From: Cavia porcellus
Taxonomy: Eukaryota > Chordata > Mammalia > Rodentia > Caviidae
Assembly (NCBI RefSeq): GCF_034190915.1
Contig: NW_026947496.1
Location: 32,918,001-32,982,000, forward strand
Direction of reading: 5' to 3'
DNA length: 64,000 nucleotides
This document shows, one piece after another, positions 1 through 13,680 of this stretch. The notes under the pieces are model-generated. The model was not told the origin of the DNA. It saw only the letters and a list, made by a program, of their open reading frames with translations, and made no database searches. A program made the translations under genes and the position numbers. Each line of letters begins with the position of its first letter. Position 1 is the first letter of the stretch.

Positions 1-2158
1 TTGGAAGGGCAACTGTGCAATGGCTTAGCCTCCTGAGGTTGCCCTGACAACCTACGCACTGCCTATGGTACTCAGAACTGATTCTAGTCACCCAGGACCA
101 CCACCACCACTTTCCTGACTGGTGTGAGCTTATTGGGCTCCTGGCATCACTGGTGAGAAGGTAACACATTTCCATGCCTCCATTTGGTAATGTGGTCTGG
201 GGCTCTGGATGGGCCCTTTACCCACAGACCTCTCCATAAATCCTCCTTCTCTTCCTTTCCTTGGGCATGAATTTTGTTTCTTGGTGCTCCTTGGATGTTC
301 AAGACTGGCCTTTGGATTGCCAGGCTATGCATACGGGTGTCAAGGAAGCCACTGTCCCTTCAGTTTCACTTTGTGTCCTTCATCCCCCACCAGTGTAACA
401 AGGTCCTGGCAGGCACATCACTGGGAACAGACTGTTTGCTGATTGAAAGTGGCCCCAGGAGAAGCAAGAGAACCTAAAGTCAGAGCCTGAATTTCTGTTA
501 ACGAGTGCCCTGCATATACCTGGCTGATGCCCAGCGCTGAAAATACAGATAATCCCTTATTGGCAATGTTTTGACTTTTGATTTTTTTTTTTCCTTTAGG
601 ACAACACACACTCAGTAGGAACTGTGCTTTGAATCTCAAATTTGGTCTTTCTCAGACTAGTGACATGCTGCTGTTTGATGGTCTCTCTCAGCACTGGGCA
701 GCTCACAGCCCCGCAGGTGCCTGGATCATAAGAGAAACAATCAGGAATCTATGGTGTGCTGTGTTACCAACACTTCATAGATATTGTGCTTTGTGTTTTC
801 ATACTCCATCGTGTCTTCAAAATGCCCATCTGTGTGTGTACAGGAGATTTTTAACACTGTGGTAGTTAGCCTTGCGTTGGATGATTTTACCCAACAGTAG
901 GCTAATGTAAACATTCTGAGCATGCTTGAGGTAGCTGAGGCTCAGTGAATGCGTTTTCAGCCTACTCTGGGCCTGTGAATTAGGAGCACCTGTGTGTCAG
1001 TGCCACAGAGCTTACCTCTTTTCTTTCTTCCTTTCTGTTCATGGGGGCCCTGAGATTTTTTAGATTTTAAAAAAGAGTGGATAAAAATATTTCTCCCACA
1101 CTAACTTCAACTAGCATACCTGTGATGACCACCCAATCCTTGTGATCTTTGAATCCAGAAACAACTGTACACCCTGGGAATTGCCCACCTCTGAGATGCT
1201 CTGAAGATGCTGCTTGTCCTCAGAAACCCTACTTCACCCTCCAGTGTTTGTAAGGTTGCATCTTGTGTGATTTTCTGGTTCAAAGAGTTGTGGTCAGGAA
1301 TCCATCAGCCCCAAAGGAATCCATGACTAGCAAGGGGTCTTCAAACTTCTTCCAATTGTATGTGAGTTTTTCTGCGTGGCATTGTTTTTTTATTTTCCAG
1401 AGGCAAGAATCCACAGTGCTCATCAAATATTCAAAGAGACTCACAGTACTAAGATTGCAAACAGATGTTTACTGGGGCCACTGTTCCCATTCTGACATCC
1501 CAGGAGACTCTGATCATATTTTCAGCTTTACCATGAAACCAGAACCTAAGAAACCTTTATCTGGGAGTGTCATGGTGGGATTCCCGGGCTCTATTTGGGC
1601 CTGTGGAAGGACACATTCCAAGTTCTGGAGTAGGTGTGTTGCACCTACACTTCAACATGACAAACACTTTCCAACAACTTTGAGAGTTGTATCACAAATC
1701 GTTTTCTGCTTTTGGCAATAATTGCCTTGATAGGGGGCCTCTGAAGGAAAATTTGTCTGATCCCTAGAGACTTCCCAAAGACCTTATAATCTACCCCCTC
1801 ACCCCACCCTTGGCTTCCCTTCCCTTGAAAAGTAAGAACCAAGGCCTCCACGATAGCAAGGGCATCCTAGGAAAGCATCCTCACAAATCAGGAAGGTATC
1901 CTAAAGTGGTGGGGAGGGCAGTGCAGAGCTGGCCAGAAGGACAAACCAGGATGGCTGGGAGTTGGATGGTCACAAGGTAAGACATTCATCATGGTGGATT
2001 CAGCCTAACCAGTCCAGCTCAGTGGGCTTCTGATTCCAGTTGCCTCTCTCCCTGAACTCCACTCAGTCTTTTAATGCTTCCCCCTCTAATCAGCATTATA
2101 GGGAGCCCCCCTCATGTGTGAATGCCTAAAGTTGATGCCAGTCACCCCTGAAGACCCA
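1..2158. other. Intergenic, no gene recognised
   Basis: Unique-looking sequence of moderate GC. The longest open frame (1263-1721, 152 codons) shows no recognisable domain, and I found no clear repeat boundary. Confidence 0.6.
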
Positions 2159-2300
2159 CATTTTAGCTTCTTTTTTTTTTTTTTTTTTTTTTTGTCTTTT
2201 TTTTTTTTTACCGGTACCAGGATTGAACTCATGACCATGCGCTTGCAAGGCAGGCACTTATGCCGCTGAGCTAAATCCCCAGCCCCCATTTTAGCTTCTT
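2159..2300 (-). mobile_element. ID-type SINE with perfect target-site duplication
   Basis: Reading the minus strand, a tRNA-Ala-like body (GGGGATTTAGCTCAGCGG, then an A/B-box promoter layout) ends in GGTACCGG and a long A-rich tail, seen here as T runs from 2171. The direct repeat CATTTTAGCTTC occurs at 2159-2170 and 2287-2298, flanking the element. That is the signature of L1-mediated insertion, and the intact duplication suggests a relatively young copy. Confidence 0.93.
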
Positions 2301-2639
2301 TATTGGCAACGCTTGAATGACACTCCTGATTTCCTGCCACAAATCTGCCTCTTTTCTTAGTTCTTCATCTAAACACATATCATTCCTTTCTGGTTCGTGG
2401 TAGGTATCAAAATGTCTGGGTACCCCAAAAATCTCTTCCCTGATTCTCCATAACCAGTGCCTCAATAGCCCTAATTGCATCTTCAAATAGAGTTCCTATC
2501 TGCCTCCTTCTCTCCATTTCCACTGGCTCTTCCAGGCTCTATTGTCCCTAGTGAGAATATTGTATTCCTGACCTGGTTTCCATGCTTGTCTCTCTCTGAT
2601 CCTTGTTACTTAACGCAGGCAGGGTGAACTGTTAAGAGT

Positions 2640-2862
2640 TTGTGTCTAGTCATTGCACTTGCCAGTTTAAAATGCCAGCAAGGCTTCCTATTGTATGCAC
2701 AATACAGCTCAGACTTCTTTGCTGTAGGCTAAGTCCCCAGGAGATCCCAGGCTTGGTCTCCTCAGTTCGTCCTTTCTCCCTGGCTCTGTTTCCTGGGCTC
2801 CAGCCACACTGGCCTTGCAGGACCTCAGAGAACTCAGTTTGTCCCAACAGCAATAGGCCTGC
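2640..2862 (-). mobile_element. LINE L2 3' fragment (ancient)
   Basis: Contains the familiar degenerate L2 phrases: the 'aaggcttcctattgtatgca' block followed by 'ccagccacactggccttgc'. These correspond to the antisense of the L2 ORF2 end. It is strongly diverged, with no coding capacity. Confidence 0.6.
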
Positions 2863-3167
2863 TTTTTCCCCTCTCTCTCTGCACAGAGGTAGCAGGAAGA
2901 CATTTGCAGACCATCCCATTCTGTATCAAGGAGTGGAGAGGAGCATCCTCCAGGCTGAGAAAAAGCTGAAACCCCCCACCCACACACAACATAGCATTCA
3001 TTTGAGTCACTGACTTCACAGCTCTTTACTGTATTAGGCTAAAATATACCTTTATATTCAGCTATAGCAGCCTAAAGAGTATTATTTAATCATTTTATAT
3101 TCACCAAATAAAATCCACAAAAGCTAGTTATTTTAAGGCATCATTTATTTTAAAAACTCTGTGGTTG

Positions 3168-3300
3168 GGCTGGGTGTGGTAGTGCATGCCTGTAATGTTG
3201 GTAATTGGAAGTCTGAAGCAGGATTGCCACAAGCCTGGGCTACATAGTGAGATCAAGACCAGCTGTTTGAGACTACTGTCTTGAAAGTAAATAAATAGAA
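3168..3300 (+). mobile_element. B1 SINE (7SL-derived)
   Basis: Starts GGCTGGGTGTGGTAGTGCAT-GCCTGTAAT, continues with GCCTGGGCTACATAGTGAGA and ends in an A-rich tail. This is the monomeric rodent B1 layout, diverged from consensus. Confidence 0.85.
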
Positions 3301-3676
3301 GTAAAAAGCAATGTAGTAAATGGAAGGTGGCACCAACTTGTGTGGCTTTTCTATGGTCACTGAGACCTCAATTCAACTGTTTAATCATTAAGCTGGTTAT
3401 GGGAGTGTTTTAAAATTTTATTGACTAGTATTTGGGATATACAATAATCACTAGCTCATGGTCAATTGTGTACATGAATTCTATCCCTCTCAGGTTATTT
3501 TCAAGAAAACCCCTGACAGCATTATCATTTTGTCTGCAAGTATTTTACTGTATATTCTAAAAATTAAAGTTTTAAAAAGCACAATCAAACCATAAACATA
3601 GCATTTCAATTAGCAGTAATGATTTAATATCAAATATTTAGTCTCATTGAAATTTCTATGATTATCTCAAAATATC

Positions 3677-3758
3677 TTTTTTTAGTACTGGGAATCAAAC
3701 TCATAACTTTGTGCTTGCCAGGCAGCTACTTATGCTGCTGAGTTGTATCCCTAGCCCC
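3677..3758 (-). mobile_element. ID-type SINE
   Basis: Minus-strand tRNA-Ala-like body (reverse of ...TGCTGAGTTGTATCCCTAGCCCC) with its poly(A) represented by the T run at 3677-3683. It is diverged from the copy at 2173. Confidence 0.85.
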
Positions 3759-3765
3759 TCTCAAA

Positions 3766-4100
3766 ATGTCTCTTTTTTTAATTTAAAAGGAAAAAGAGAA
3801 AAAAAGCGGAACAAAACAAAACAGTGTAAGGGTACAAGTAATTCAGAACTACAAAAAACAAATAAAACAGTAAGCCATCACCAGTTAATAGATTACACGC
3901 TATCATCTTAGAAATGGTGTTTCGGGTCACAGGATCAAAGCATACAAAGTGAACATTCAAACAGTGAGACTGCAAATAGTTGTGTTCAGTAATCCAATCA
4001 AAAATATTAATATGGTCTTCTTGTTCTCTACTGTTTTGTTCAACTTTATAATACCTAATGAGATAGACAATTCTTCTTAAGGAAGCAAGAGGCATTATGG
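3766..4100 (-). mobile_element. LINE-1 3' UTR fragment
   Basis: An antisense L1 3' end. By eye it is collinear with the 3' UTR part of the L1 at 62455-63720: both share the A-rich AGAGAAAAAAAGC-like start, then GTCACAGGATCAAAGCATA versus GTCACAAAATCAAAGCATA, then TTCAAACAGTGA versus ATCAAACAATGA. Only the extreme 3' portion was inserted, which is usual 5' truncation. Confidence 0.75.
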
Positions 4101-5480
4101 TAACCTTTGTTGATAACCTTGTACTCTGTTTTTACATCATGTGCTATGTCTATCCTTGGTTTTGACTGAAAGCTTTGTTTTATCATGCTTGATTTTATTC
4201 TCTTACAGAAAAAAAGTAATAAGATCTAAGGGAGCAATAAAACCCAAAATGTGCAAATTTTGTTGTAATAAAAAATGTCTTGATGCTTGGGTCATTTGAA
4301 TCAGCAGCGGTTGGTATCCACTACTTTTGACAGTACAACTCTGAAGTTTCTTTTACACTACAGAAGAGTAAAGAAATCAGGTCATTTTTCTATAAAGTGT
4401 GCCGATTGCATTTTCATGGTTTCACTGAACATGTTCCTCTGTCTTCTCAGAAACTAGCAATTAGATCCGAGATTTCATCAGATTACATCTCCATTTTTTG
4501 GCAGGAGTGATTCATCTAGCCAGCACAGAATGTCTGATTGCCTTGTTCTGTGATGCCGAAGTTGATTGCTGGGTCAGATCTCGTCTATTATTTAAAGTTT
4601 CTAAGAGTTTTCTCCTCTAATTGTTTTCCTGGTCACTGGCGATCATTGCCTACACCCACTATGCTTCTAGGACTCTTGAAATGATGTCATTATGCTAATC
4701 AGCCTCCGTTTATTAGCTGGAGTATCAATATGAGAAGAGTTTTCTCTCTGAGCTATTCAATTATCCTTAAGCACAGTTTGTTCCAGGGAAGCAAGATAAA
4801 TGCTTGACTCCTTTCCAGCATTTGGAGTAGTGAGTTATTTCACCAGCCTCTGCCAGCAAGGCCCACTAGCTAATGATGGGACTTCTTTCAGCATCATTTG
4901 AAACTCATAAATAACAAGATTTTTGATTCTGAAAAACGCTTTGTAATTATTATTCTTTTGAAGAATCAGACTGTCCCACCAGTGGTGAGTAGAGATCTCT
5001 TCGAGGTGGCTCCTGGCCTTTCAGATGCACCTCACTGGTCTTTAATATGTTTCTGTTATCTTAGGCATAAAATGTTCTGGCTCATCTTGTCTATTTCCAG
5101 AGCTAGATCTGAAGCAGATGATATTTCAAGATCACAATCTGAGCACTAGCCTTTCAGAGGACAAGGCTATAAAATACACATTTTTAAAAAGAACGAAACA
5201 CTTCATAAGCATCAGATATAACCAGTTGAAATAGAAGTTAAAGTTTTTACTTCTTGATTTTATTTTTGTTACACAATCTCTTATGGTAGATATCTTGCTA
5301 TAATGACAAATTAACATAATTACTTATTGTTTTATCTGGTGTATCTTAGTTTTACAATGCCAATATCATTAGTAACAATGCAAATACTGAATGCAGTTTG
5401 GGCACTGGAATTATTTGGAGTTTCTTTTAGCTATTAGTTTTTTTTTTTTTTTTTGCTATACTTTTTGTATCAGCCAGTGA
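4101..5480. other. Intergenic, no gene recognised
   Basis: AT-rich sequence with no convincing coding frame. A T17-class run lies near 5439-5454. Repeats were not identified. Confidence 0.55.
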
Positions 5481-5489
5481 CTACATAAA

Positions 5490-5935
5490 CAGATTTAGTG
5501 CAAGAGATACATATATATAAGAATTTATAGGATTGACTTACAAGGATACCAGCAGAGTCAGGCGTGGAAAACTGCAATAGGTCTGTCTGTGCACTGGAGA
5601 TCCAAAGGATCCAGCAAAGGCCTGGAGCTCATTGTAGCATCCCAAGTGGGTCTGCATAAGGAGCCTAAGGGTCTGAAGTGAAAGCTGAAAAGTCTGCTCT
5701 GGAAGCCAAGAGATGACATCCAAGTGGAAGGTGAAGACTGACCCCTTCAAAGAAACAGGTGGAAGCTTCCTTTATTTCCCTTTTATTCCATTCAGGCTGG
5801 AAGCCTATTAGTTGCAGTCATTCACATTCAGGGCCTATCTTTTGTCTTCAATAAATCCCTTCAGCCACACCCAGAGCTATGCTGATCCAATTTCATTAGG
5901 TGTTCCTAACTTAAATTGACATAGTATACATATCA
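5490..5935 (-). mobile_element. Possible LTR-retrotransposon LTR remnant
   Basis: The layout resembles a reversed rodent ERV/MaLR LTR: an opening with 'ttataggattgacttacaagg', a middle of short Gly/Pro-like junk frames, and a run of 'cttcaataaatcccttcagccacaccc' type sequence near the far end. Family unknown, ends uncertain. Confidence 0.35.
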
Positions 5936-5949
5936 CCCTGGAGAAAATC

Positions 5950-8890
5950 AATCATGTTACTGTATTTTAAAGTAACCTGAAATAATTTATCTTTATGTGG
6001 TTCAATTGCTATTTATCTTTAACATTAAAAAATTCTATTTTGCTTATGTCATTCTGTGGTTTCAAATAACCATAAAGATTTTCTGAGCATTATGATAAGA
6101 ATATTCCCAGAATTCCCAGAATGATAGGAATATTCCCAGAATTCTTTGCTCTTTTGGCTTTATAATGGGGAAACCTCACTCATGTGGTCAGAGGACTAGG
6201 CTTCCCAGTAGGAGTGATGGGTCCCTAATACAAGGTACAGTACCCATCCTTTGGTTCAGGCAGGCAGCAGTCACCGGAGCTCACTTCATGCCCAAAGCTG
6301 TGGGAGGACATCAACACACCATAGCTGATTTCTTCAGTGAAGCTCTCCAGTGTACTGAGAAATGGGTGTTCATCATCTATCAGGCTCCCTTCTAAGTATG
6401 CAGTAAGCATTCTTGTCTTCTCCTAACCCACAAAAAGAATTCAACCCAAACTTTATTCCACCTATAACCCAAGGGATGGTTAACATGATCTTTACTTTAT
6501 GACGGTGTTTTGTGCTCAGATCCTTTTAGTCTACCTTCAGAATGCATTTAGTCTCTTCCTTTGGGACTCATAAGGCCTACTAGCCTTCTCATTACATAAG
6601 ATGTATCCATCCAAGACACTGCATCCATGTTCTTTAAGAAATAGCAGCTGAGCCTCAGGATATAAGAAAAGAATATTCTTTATGTAGCTTTCATACTAAA
6701 ATGCTTTTCTCAGGAGACACACAGTAAAGGCATTTAGATATTAAACACTAGGAATTGAAAGCGAAAGAAGAAAAAAAGAAAGCACACAGGTAAGATTTTG
6801 TCCAATCTGGTTTGGGGTCAAGTTTCCCCTTTCCATTTCTCAGCAATTCTATAGTCACACAGAAATTTTGGGGAAGGATGCTACACACACAGACTACATT
6901 TTAGCAGCGTTGTTTGCTAGGTTGGTGTGTACTTTGGGTGGGGAGGAACCCAGCCTCCTGGGACTCTTCCAGAACTGCATCATGACTGAGCTAAATGATT
7001 GCCATCCTTGAAACCCAGGGGCTCAGAACATTAGTCTTACTCCTCCCCTGCTCAATGATGGCTTTGGGCAAGGTAATCAGCCGCTGTGACCACTGGCCAC
7101 AGAAACATAATGCTTAGGGTGTGGTCTTCTGGGGTAGAGTAAGAAAGCATCCATTGTACCCCACGCCCTGCTGCCCCATGAGGAACTATATGGGCATTGA
7201 GGGAGGAGTGCATCTCTTCCTCACTGCACAGGGGTCTGTTCTCTTGGTTTGTGATGGTTTCAGACTGCAACCTATATGAAAGTTCTACTCAGGAATCTAT
7301 TTTTGGGACTCCGTCCCTGAGTGTTACCATCTATCTAGATAATCTCCCCCCCCCTTTCTTTCCCTTACAACTAAACAGTGTGGATGTGAAGGAATTCATC
7401 CACCCTCCAGATGGCTGATGGGCCCTGCTGTGCCCTGCCATACCAGGTTGTTATGTCATCTGTATTACTTCTGTGTGAACATGTGGTGCATTAGAAGCCT
7501 TGCTCTGTGTTTCTGTTTTGTTATTTCATACTTGCTACTGTTTGTGCACAGCTCTGATGGATTTGTTTGACAATCTCAAGCTTTCACACAAGAGGATTTT
7601 ATGTATGGTAACTATTGCCAATGTTTCCATTAACAAGGCAAAATGTGGTGAGGTGTAGGACCGCAAACTTATCAAGACCCCACGGTGTCAAAGGCTTTCC
7701 TATGAGTGCTTTTGTCTATTGAGGCCATGGTAACTATTTAGTCATGTGATTTTCACATTCCACTTCTATGCCAGTTTAAAGCATTGGAAAGCAAAGACTA
7801 TGTTACCTCACTCTTTTGCAGAATGTTATTTTTGACAGATGATTTAATATGTTCTTTTTTAAAGTTGGCAGCCAGAACAAGACACTAGTTAAACATTTTG
7901 CCCATCATCCTTTATGCAAGGACTAATTTGGTAAATCGTTATGTTCCAAGAAGAGATTTTCCCCAGAAAATGGATTTGTATTCCTTGTTAAAAATCCTAA
8001 GTGTAAAGCTATTATATATAAGTATAAAATTTATTATATATAAACCTACACCTACATGTTATTTTCTGTTTTGTATGAAAGAAGGTTTGCCTCAGATTCT
8101 TTACAAAATACTGATTCTTTTAAGTAATGATAAAAGTTATTATTCTAAGTAACTTAATTGTTTTAATCCACAAGTATTTCAAATCCTTTTGGAGATGATT
8201 GCATAAAAATTAAATCTTTATGGTGGTGCATTAGCTTCAGGGAGGGTCACTGAGGTAGAAAGACCAGTCTAATACTCCATTCACTTCCTTCCTCATTTGA
8301 GTTAGAGATTTTAACTAAGTGTAACTTTTCCTTTATTTTAATTTTCTTTCCCTGCAGTGTTCAGTCTTAAATTTCCCAACCCCTGGAAGCTTTTGTGGCT
8401 TGAGGTTATCTGATAAATATACAAATATTTTGCCTTTACATTAGGTTTCTTTTCACTCTAAGCACTGTTCCTGCTTCTCCCTTTAGGGGAGGTGGTACAG
8501 ACGTATCCAATATTTGTAGCCTCATTATAGAGAGGACTTCCTCCACATATTCTAGCCTGATGAGAAAGCCCCTCAGAGAGCCAGTATCCTTTCTGTGTTC
8601 AGATCTAGTCTTTTCCCTGCCCCTGAGATCTACTTTTTGCAGCTGTCATAGCACCTGGCTTATAAGTCTAGAGAAAGAGAAGCACTGGCAGGATGCAGGA
8701 GAATGGAGGAAGGGAGAAGCCAGCACGATCCACCTTCTCTTCCCTGGCGCTTGCCTGCTCACAGTGGCTTCTCTACAGCAGCTGCATCTCCTCTGTATGC
8801 CTAGATGCCAGCTGGTGCCCTTGCTCTGAGGTCCAGCCTCTGCCTGGTCTACCTAACAAATTTACATTCTCCATGTGGGTTCTGGATGCA
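5950..8890. other. Intergenic, no gene recognised
   Basis: No gene, RNA gene or clear repeat beyond the short tandem duplication at 6092. Open frames are under 90 codons and featureless. Confidence 0.55.
6092..6144 (+). repeat. Short tandem duplication (about 29-bp unit, nearly 2 copies)
   Basis: ATGATAAGAATATTCCCAG at 6092 is repeated as ATGATAGGAATATTCCCAG at 6121, each followed by AATTC. A minor local slippage duplication. Confidence 0.8.
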
Positions 8891-8893
8891 ACC

Positions 8894-9310
8894 TGTATAT
8901 TAGTTTCCTATGCTGCTTTAACAAACCATCACAAATCAGATGACATAAAAAAATAGACATTTATTGGGCCATGGTTCTGGAGGGTAGAATTCCAAAATCA
9001 AAGTGTCTATAGGACATGGTCCCATGAGACTTTGGGAAGAATCTTTCCTTGCCTTTTCCTAATCTGCTGGTGACCACAACTCTTCATGTCCCTTGATTGA
9101 CAGCTGAGTCGTTCCAATCTCAGCCTCTGCCACACATGGTCATCTTCCCGGTGACTGCTATGAGTTTTCTCTTTTCATAAAGAGAGTATTTATATTAGAT
9201 TAAGGCTTATACTCTAGCATGGTCTTTTTTCAACTTGAGTAATGACATTTACAGTGTCTCTATCTCCAAATAAGGACCCATTCTGCAGTACTACAAGTTA
9301 GTACTTCTGC
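8894..9310 (-). mobile_element. MLT1-type MaLR LTR
   Basis: Characteristic reversed MLT1 phrases appear in order: 'tattagtttcctatgctgc', 'tttattgggccatggttctgg', an inner 'ctcttcatgtccc' block and 'tctatctccaaataaggacc' near the end. These correspond to the antisense of an ancient ERVL-MaLR solo LTR. Confidence 0.82.
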
Positions 9311-10700
9311 CAGGCAAGATGGTGTATGGAAGGCATATCACATGGATTGTAAGAGAATTTGCCAACATGAAGGAGTATAGAAAAGAGAAGAGTTTGTTTA
9401 GACTAGGGTACACTCTCAAGAGGCACAGAGGACCAGTTTTCAAGGGAGGAATCATGCTGTCTAGGTAAGAGGCTGTTTTCTTTTCTTTTCTTTTTTTAAT
9501 AAGAGAATTTTAAGATGTGGGAAAAGGTCTGAGTTAGCAAATGTAGGTATTTCAGAAATGCATTTTCCAGGTCATCCTGTTCCTTGTTAATCTGTCAGGA
9601 ACACCTGTATTAAACCAAAGCTGTACATCAAAGTTGTAAATTGGCATGGAAGGCTCCTTCTCACTGGGAGGAAGATTAGCTTTATCTCATGCTGTTTTGG
9701 TCAGTTAAGTTGCTTGGCAGAATTGCTTTAATGGGACAATTTTGCTGCCCAGGGTTTTAACCCTTTCATTGTCATTGAATAATCACTACAATTTCCACAA
9801 ACCCTTTTTGAGGGGATTTGATTTTGCCCACAATTCCCTCCAGCTTTGTTGGTAGCTCACTGCAGCTGCTCATCCTTATATTCCTTTACTGCCTTGTGTG
9901 GCTCTTCCAGACCCTCTAGGACTTTCCTATGAGTTCCCTGAATTAAATTCCCCTATTGAATGCCTTACCCCCGGCTCTGTTCCTGACCAGACCATGATGG
10001 ATACCATGATGAAGAGGTGTTTCCCCCTAGAGATGTTTCTTTATATTCCTCTTCTTTCCCTATTGGTTGCTGGACTAAGGAATGATGGAAGATAGGACCA
10101 AGACTGAAGAATTGGAGGATGTGGCTCTTCCTCAGTCAAGAGCTGCCGGGAGATATGTACCCACTCCCCCCAAATTTCTTCCAGTCTGATGAACATGGGA
10201 GGCAACAATCATTACTAACTTTTCTTTTAAAATTCCAAATGGGTAAGAATAAAGCCCCCAACCACAGGGGAGTGTTTAATAAGCACTAATCATTTGACCT
10301 TATCAGAGTGAGAAATATTACCAGCCAAAAAACATCTTGATAGTGTTGCAGTTTTCTTGGCCCCATCATGTCTCTTGTACACTATTGTTTTCTCTACTTG
10401 CATTTGATGCAACTTTTGTTTTCTTATGGTAAGATTCATCCCTGTGAAAGACAAAGCCATAAAGTTGAAACCCCTCTGCTTCTGCAGAACTGCACAAGCT
10501 GATGACTTCTCTCTGTTTAGTTCTTCAGGCAGAATAGATATGCTCTTTTTCAGGTCTGCTCAGCAGTTTCACTGAAGGCCTTGTGCCATCTGTAGGGACA
10601 TTTTACTTCCCATGGTAACATTCACTAGCAAGTGAATCTGGAGTGCACAGGAGTGAATGACTGTCAATCAATGGACCACCAAAACTTTCTGAAAACAATA
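9311..10700. other. Intergenic, no gene recognised
   Basis: No coding or RNA feature seen. The short frame at 9898-10095 has no recognisable domain. Confidence 0.55.
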
Positions 10701-10705
10701 GAAAT

Positions 10706-11074
10706 TATGGTTTTGTACTTATTGCTGGAAAAAGATACTGAACACCCAAGGTTAAAGTAGGAAATTTATTTAGCTCACAGTCTGTGGAAGTTTCAATCCG
10801 TACTTGGCTGGCTCCAAGGCACAGTGATACATGGAAGAAGGCAATATTTCATGGGGCGAAAGACAGCAAAAGTAATAAGATCAAAAAAGGAGGAGTGTGG
10901 AGAGAAGATTCTTTCTATTCCTTATATGGTATGTAGGCTACCCACTCTAGACTGGGTGTAGCACTCAAAACATTATTGCAGCATTGTACCATGAATCAAT
11001 CACAAATTCTAGAAACCTACTCCCCTGACTTGCATGAGACTTTGAAGGAACATCCAGACACAAACCATAATACA
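10706..11074 (-). mobile_element. Rodent MaLR-type LTR (same family as 26517, 43011, 58553, 59675)
   Basis: The reversed LTR shows the shared phrases 'aaatttatttagctcacag', 'ggctggctccaaggcacag', 'aatcaatcacaaattctag' and 'acatccagacacaaaccata'. The same order of phrases recurs in at least four other places in this window. Confidence 0.78.
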
Positions 11075-13680
11075 GTACGATTGCTATGGTCTCTTCCAAA
11101 TCTTCCCCCCAAGGACGTGTCCCCTATTTCCAAAGCTCAGAGGACCAACCATGTGCTGTCACTTCAACCCAGCTCTTTGTGGGACTCCTGGGCTGCATAA
11201 CCAGCTTTATTTCCAGATCTCACAGACTTTTGTTACTAACACTTGCTGCTTTCCTGGGAATCTGCTTCTTCTCACACTATGATCCCATGGCTCAGTTTCT
11301 AAGCCTGATTCTTCAAGCCATACACATTTCCTCCTGCTCTTTTTCTACCTAAATACCTAATGGTCACTGAGTTGTGTTCTGTAGATTCTGTTTCTAGAAA
11401 GTCTCTGGAACCTCACTGTGTTCCCCATTCCTTTGGGACATTGAATTTTCAAAAATAAAAACAAAACCTGTGACAGCTTTCAGAGCAGCACTCTAACCAT
11501 TTAAACATATGACTTTCCTAAGGAGATTGCAAGATATAAGCTCTTAAAATGTGACTGTATTAATGTGAGCGCAGTTCTAGAGAACAGAAAAGATGGAAAG
11601 AGAGAGATTCTGGAAGTAGGAAACACATTGAGCAGCACACTTGCTGAGGATAACCCCATCCTTGGTCCTTGGTCTACTGCCTGGACTGATGTCTCTCTCT
11701 GATTATGAGTAGATGTGTACACCAAATGCTACAGTTGTCATAATCATCTCATTAATGTATTAAAGATAATCTGCAGAAAGAAATAGAAACACCCACTAAA
11801 TCACATCCAGGAAGGAAGGAAGGAAGTAAAAACAGAACCGCGTAGGTGTATTACCAGTGTTTCTTATGGGCATTGTGCTTTATACTGGCTTTACACTGGA
11901 TGTGGCAATCACTCATTCACATTTCATGACTCAGTGGAGTTTAAACAGAAACATGTACCAATGTGCAGAAAATAATCTTTTTTCTTAGATCATTGTATCA
12001 GCAAAAGACAAATTATTTTTTTGCTTAAGAAAGAATATACATGTGTTTGTGTATGTAGCAAAAATTGTATGTGAGTACATTTGTGGCTGAGAACATGTGT
12101 GTGAGAGTGCATATGCATGTTTACATAGATATACAACAATTAGTGTTGCAGCACAATATATAATGTAGTAATATATATTATTAAAATTATCATAAAAGAA
12201 TTTTATAATACTTTATTTATAAAATGGATGTCTCTGTACTCAGTGACATGTCTTTTTACTCTATTGGATTGATAGATAGAAACATCCCTATTAGTCACAA
12301 TCAGACTCCTAGCAAACCTTCATCTCCTTGGAGAAACCATGGTGTCTTGATGTCAGCAAAGTTTTTTGCATGCATGAAACATTTTACAAAGCCACTTCAC
12401 CAGCTGATTTTTTTCTCTCTTCCTTAGCCCTTGTTCTTCATGGCAATTATGAAGTATGTGCTTTTGTAACATTCTTAGCCATGTGGTTTCCTATTTCACC
12501 AAAAATTAGAAATGGCAAGTTTTGAAAGAAAAAAGGTGGCATCAGAAGTCATTAAACTCAACAGAAAAGCTGCTTGATGTGGCCAAAGGCATGAAGGGGC
12601 AAGTTCATTGTGTTGCCACCCAGGAAGGGGACGTGATGCGGGTGGGGTGATCAGGTACCAATCACTGGTGAGTCACACTGAGGATCCTCTGCTTAAGAAA
12701 CCAGAGAAGGAATACAATATTGTTAAACAATGTTTACCTCAAGTGGTTAAATTGTTAAAGATATGGTATTTAAATAGATATAAAAGTTTCTGGTCGGAAA
12801 TAACTTATCTAAAACTGAAGCCAAAGAATGACTGTGGCCGAGGGTTCCTTTGGAAATCATAAACGGAGTGGGGCAGGGCAGTAGGCTGAGCAAAAGCAAT
12901 GCCTCCCCAGCTCCCCATGGGCCCCGAGTCCTCATAAGAGGCAGGAAAATGACATCATGTAAATATTAAACTCATAAGAGCATAAAGCGGGGTGATGTTG
13001 AGAAGCTCTAAAGTTATGAGGAATTTTTAGAAGATAGAAAGCAGATGGAGTGGTGTTGAAAAGAACCAAGGAAACCATAGCACAACATGCACATATAAAA
13101 AATGTGCTAGGATAATGAAAGAACTTCAGGAAAGCTGAACACAATGCCAGTGATCATAGACATCAGAGGGGCCTTGGTGACCACACAGGTAATTAAGGAG
13201 CTATGTCCAAAGTGCTGAGCCAGTACCTACCGGACTATATACATCTAGCTCGCCACAAGTAAGGAAAAGAAGATGTGCAAAAACATTAGACATGAGGGGC
13301 GCAATAAAATAAAAAAGAAGCAAAAGGAAGAGATAGAATCCTGACTCCAGGGAGGATAGAAAGCTCGCGATGAACTTCTAAGCTTTCTAGCTTCTATAGC
13401 CTTCTGAGGGGCTTGAGGTAATATCAGGTCTCCAAGCAAGAGTATGTTTCTGTGAGCAGGAACAAAGGTAGGACAAGGCTCTGATTATTAGATTACAAAA
13501 CAAATCTCTTTGTAGAAAGGAATGGAATGGGCTCACTAATGGACAAATAGGGATCTAAAAGGGAAATCAGCACATTTTTTCTGCAAAAGATCAGATTTTA
13601 TATTATTTCAGTTTTTCAGGTTGTGTTGTCTTATTCATGCTTTTGTATTCGGCCACAGTGGGAAGGCGGACACTGACACT
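11075..13680. other. Intergenic, no gene recognised
   Basis: No gene seen. It includes a short GGAA tract near 11811-11826 and AT-rich low-complexity DNA around 12150-12230. Open frames are short and featureless. Confidence 0.55.

Noticed and set aside
1263..1721. 152-codon plus-strand frame
   Set aside because: No domain, no CpG promoter, no recognisable splice context with a neighbour; consistent with chance.
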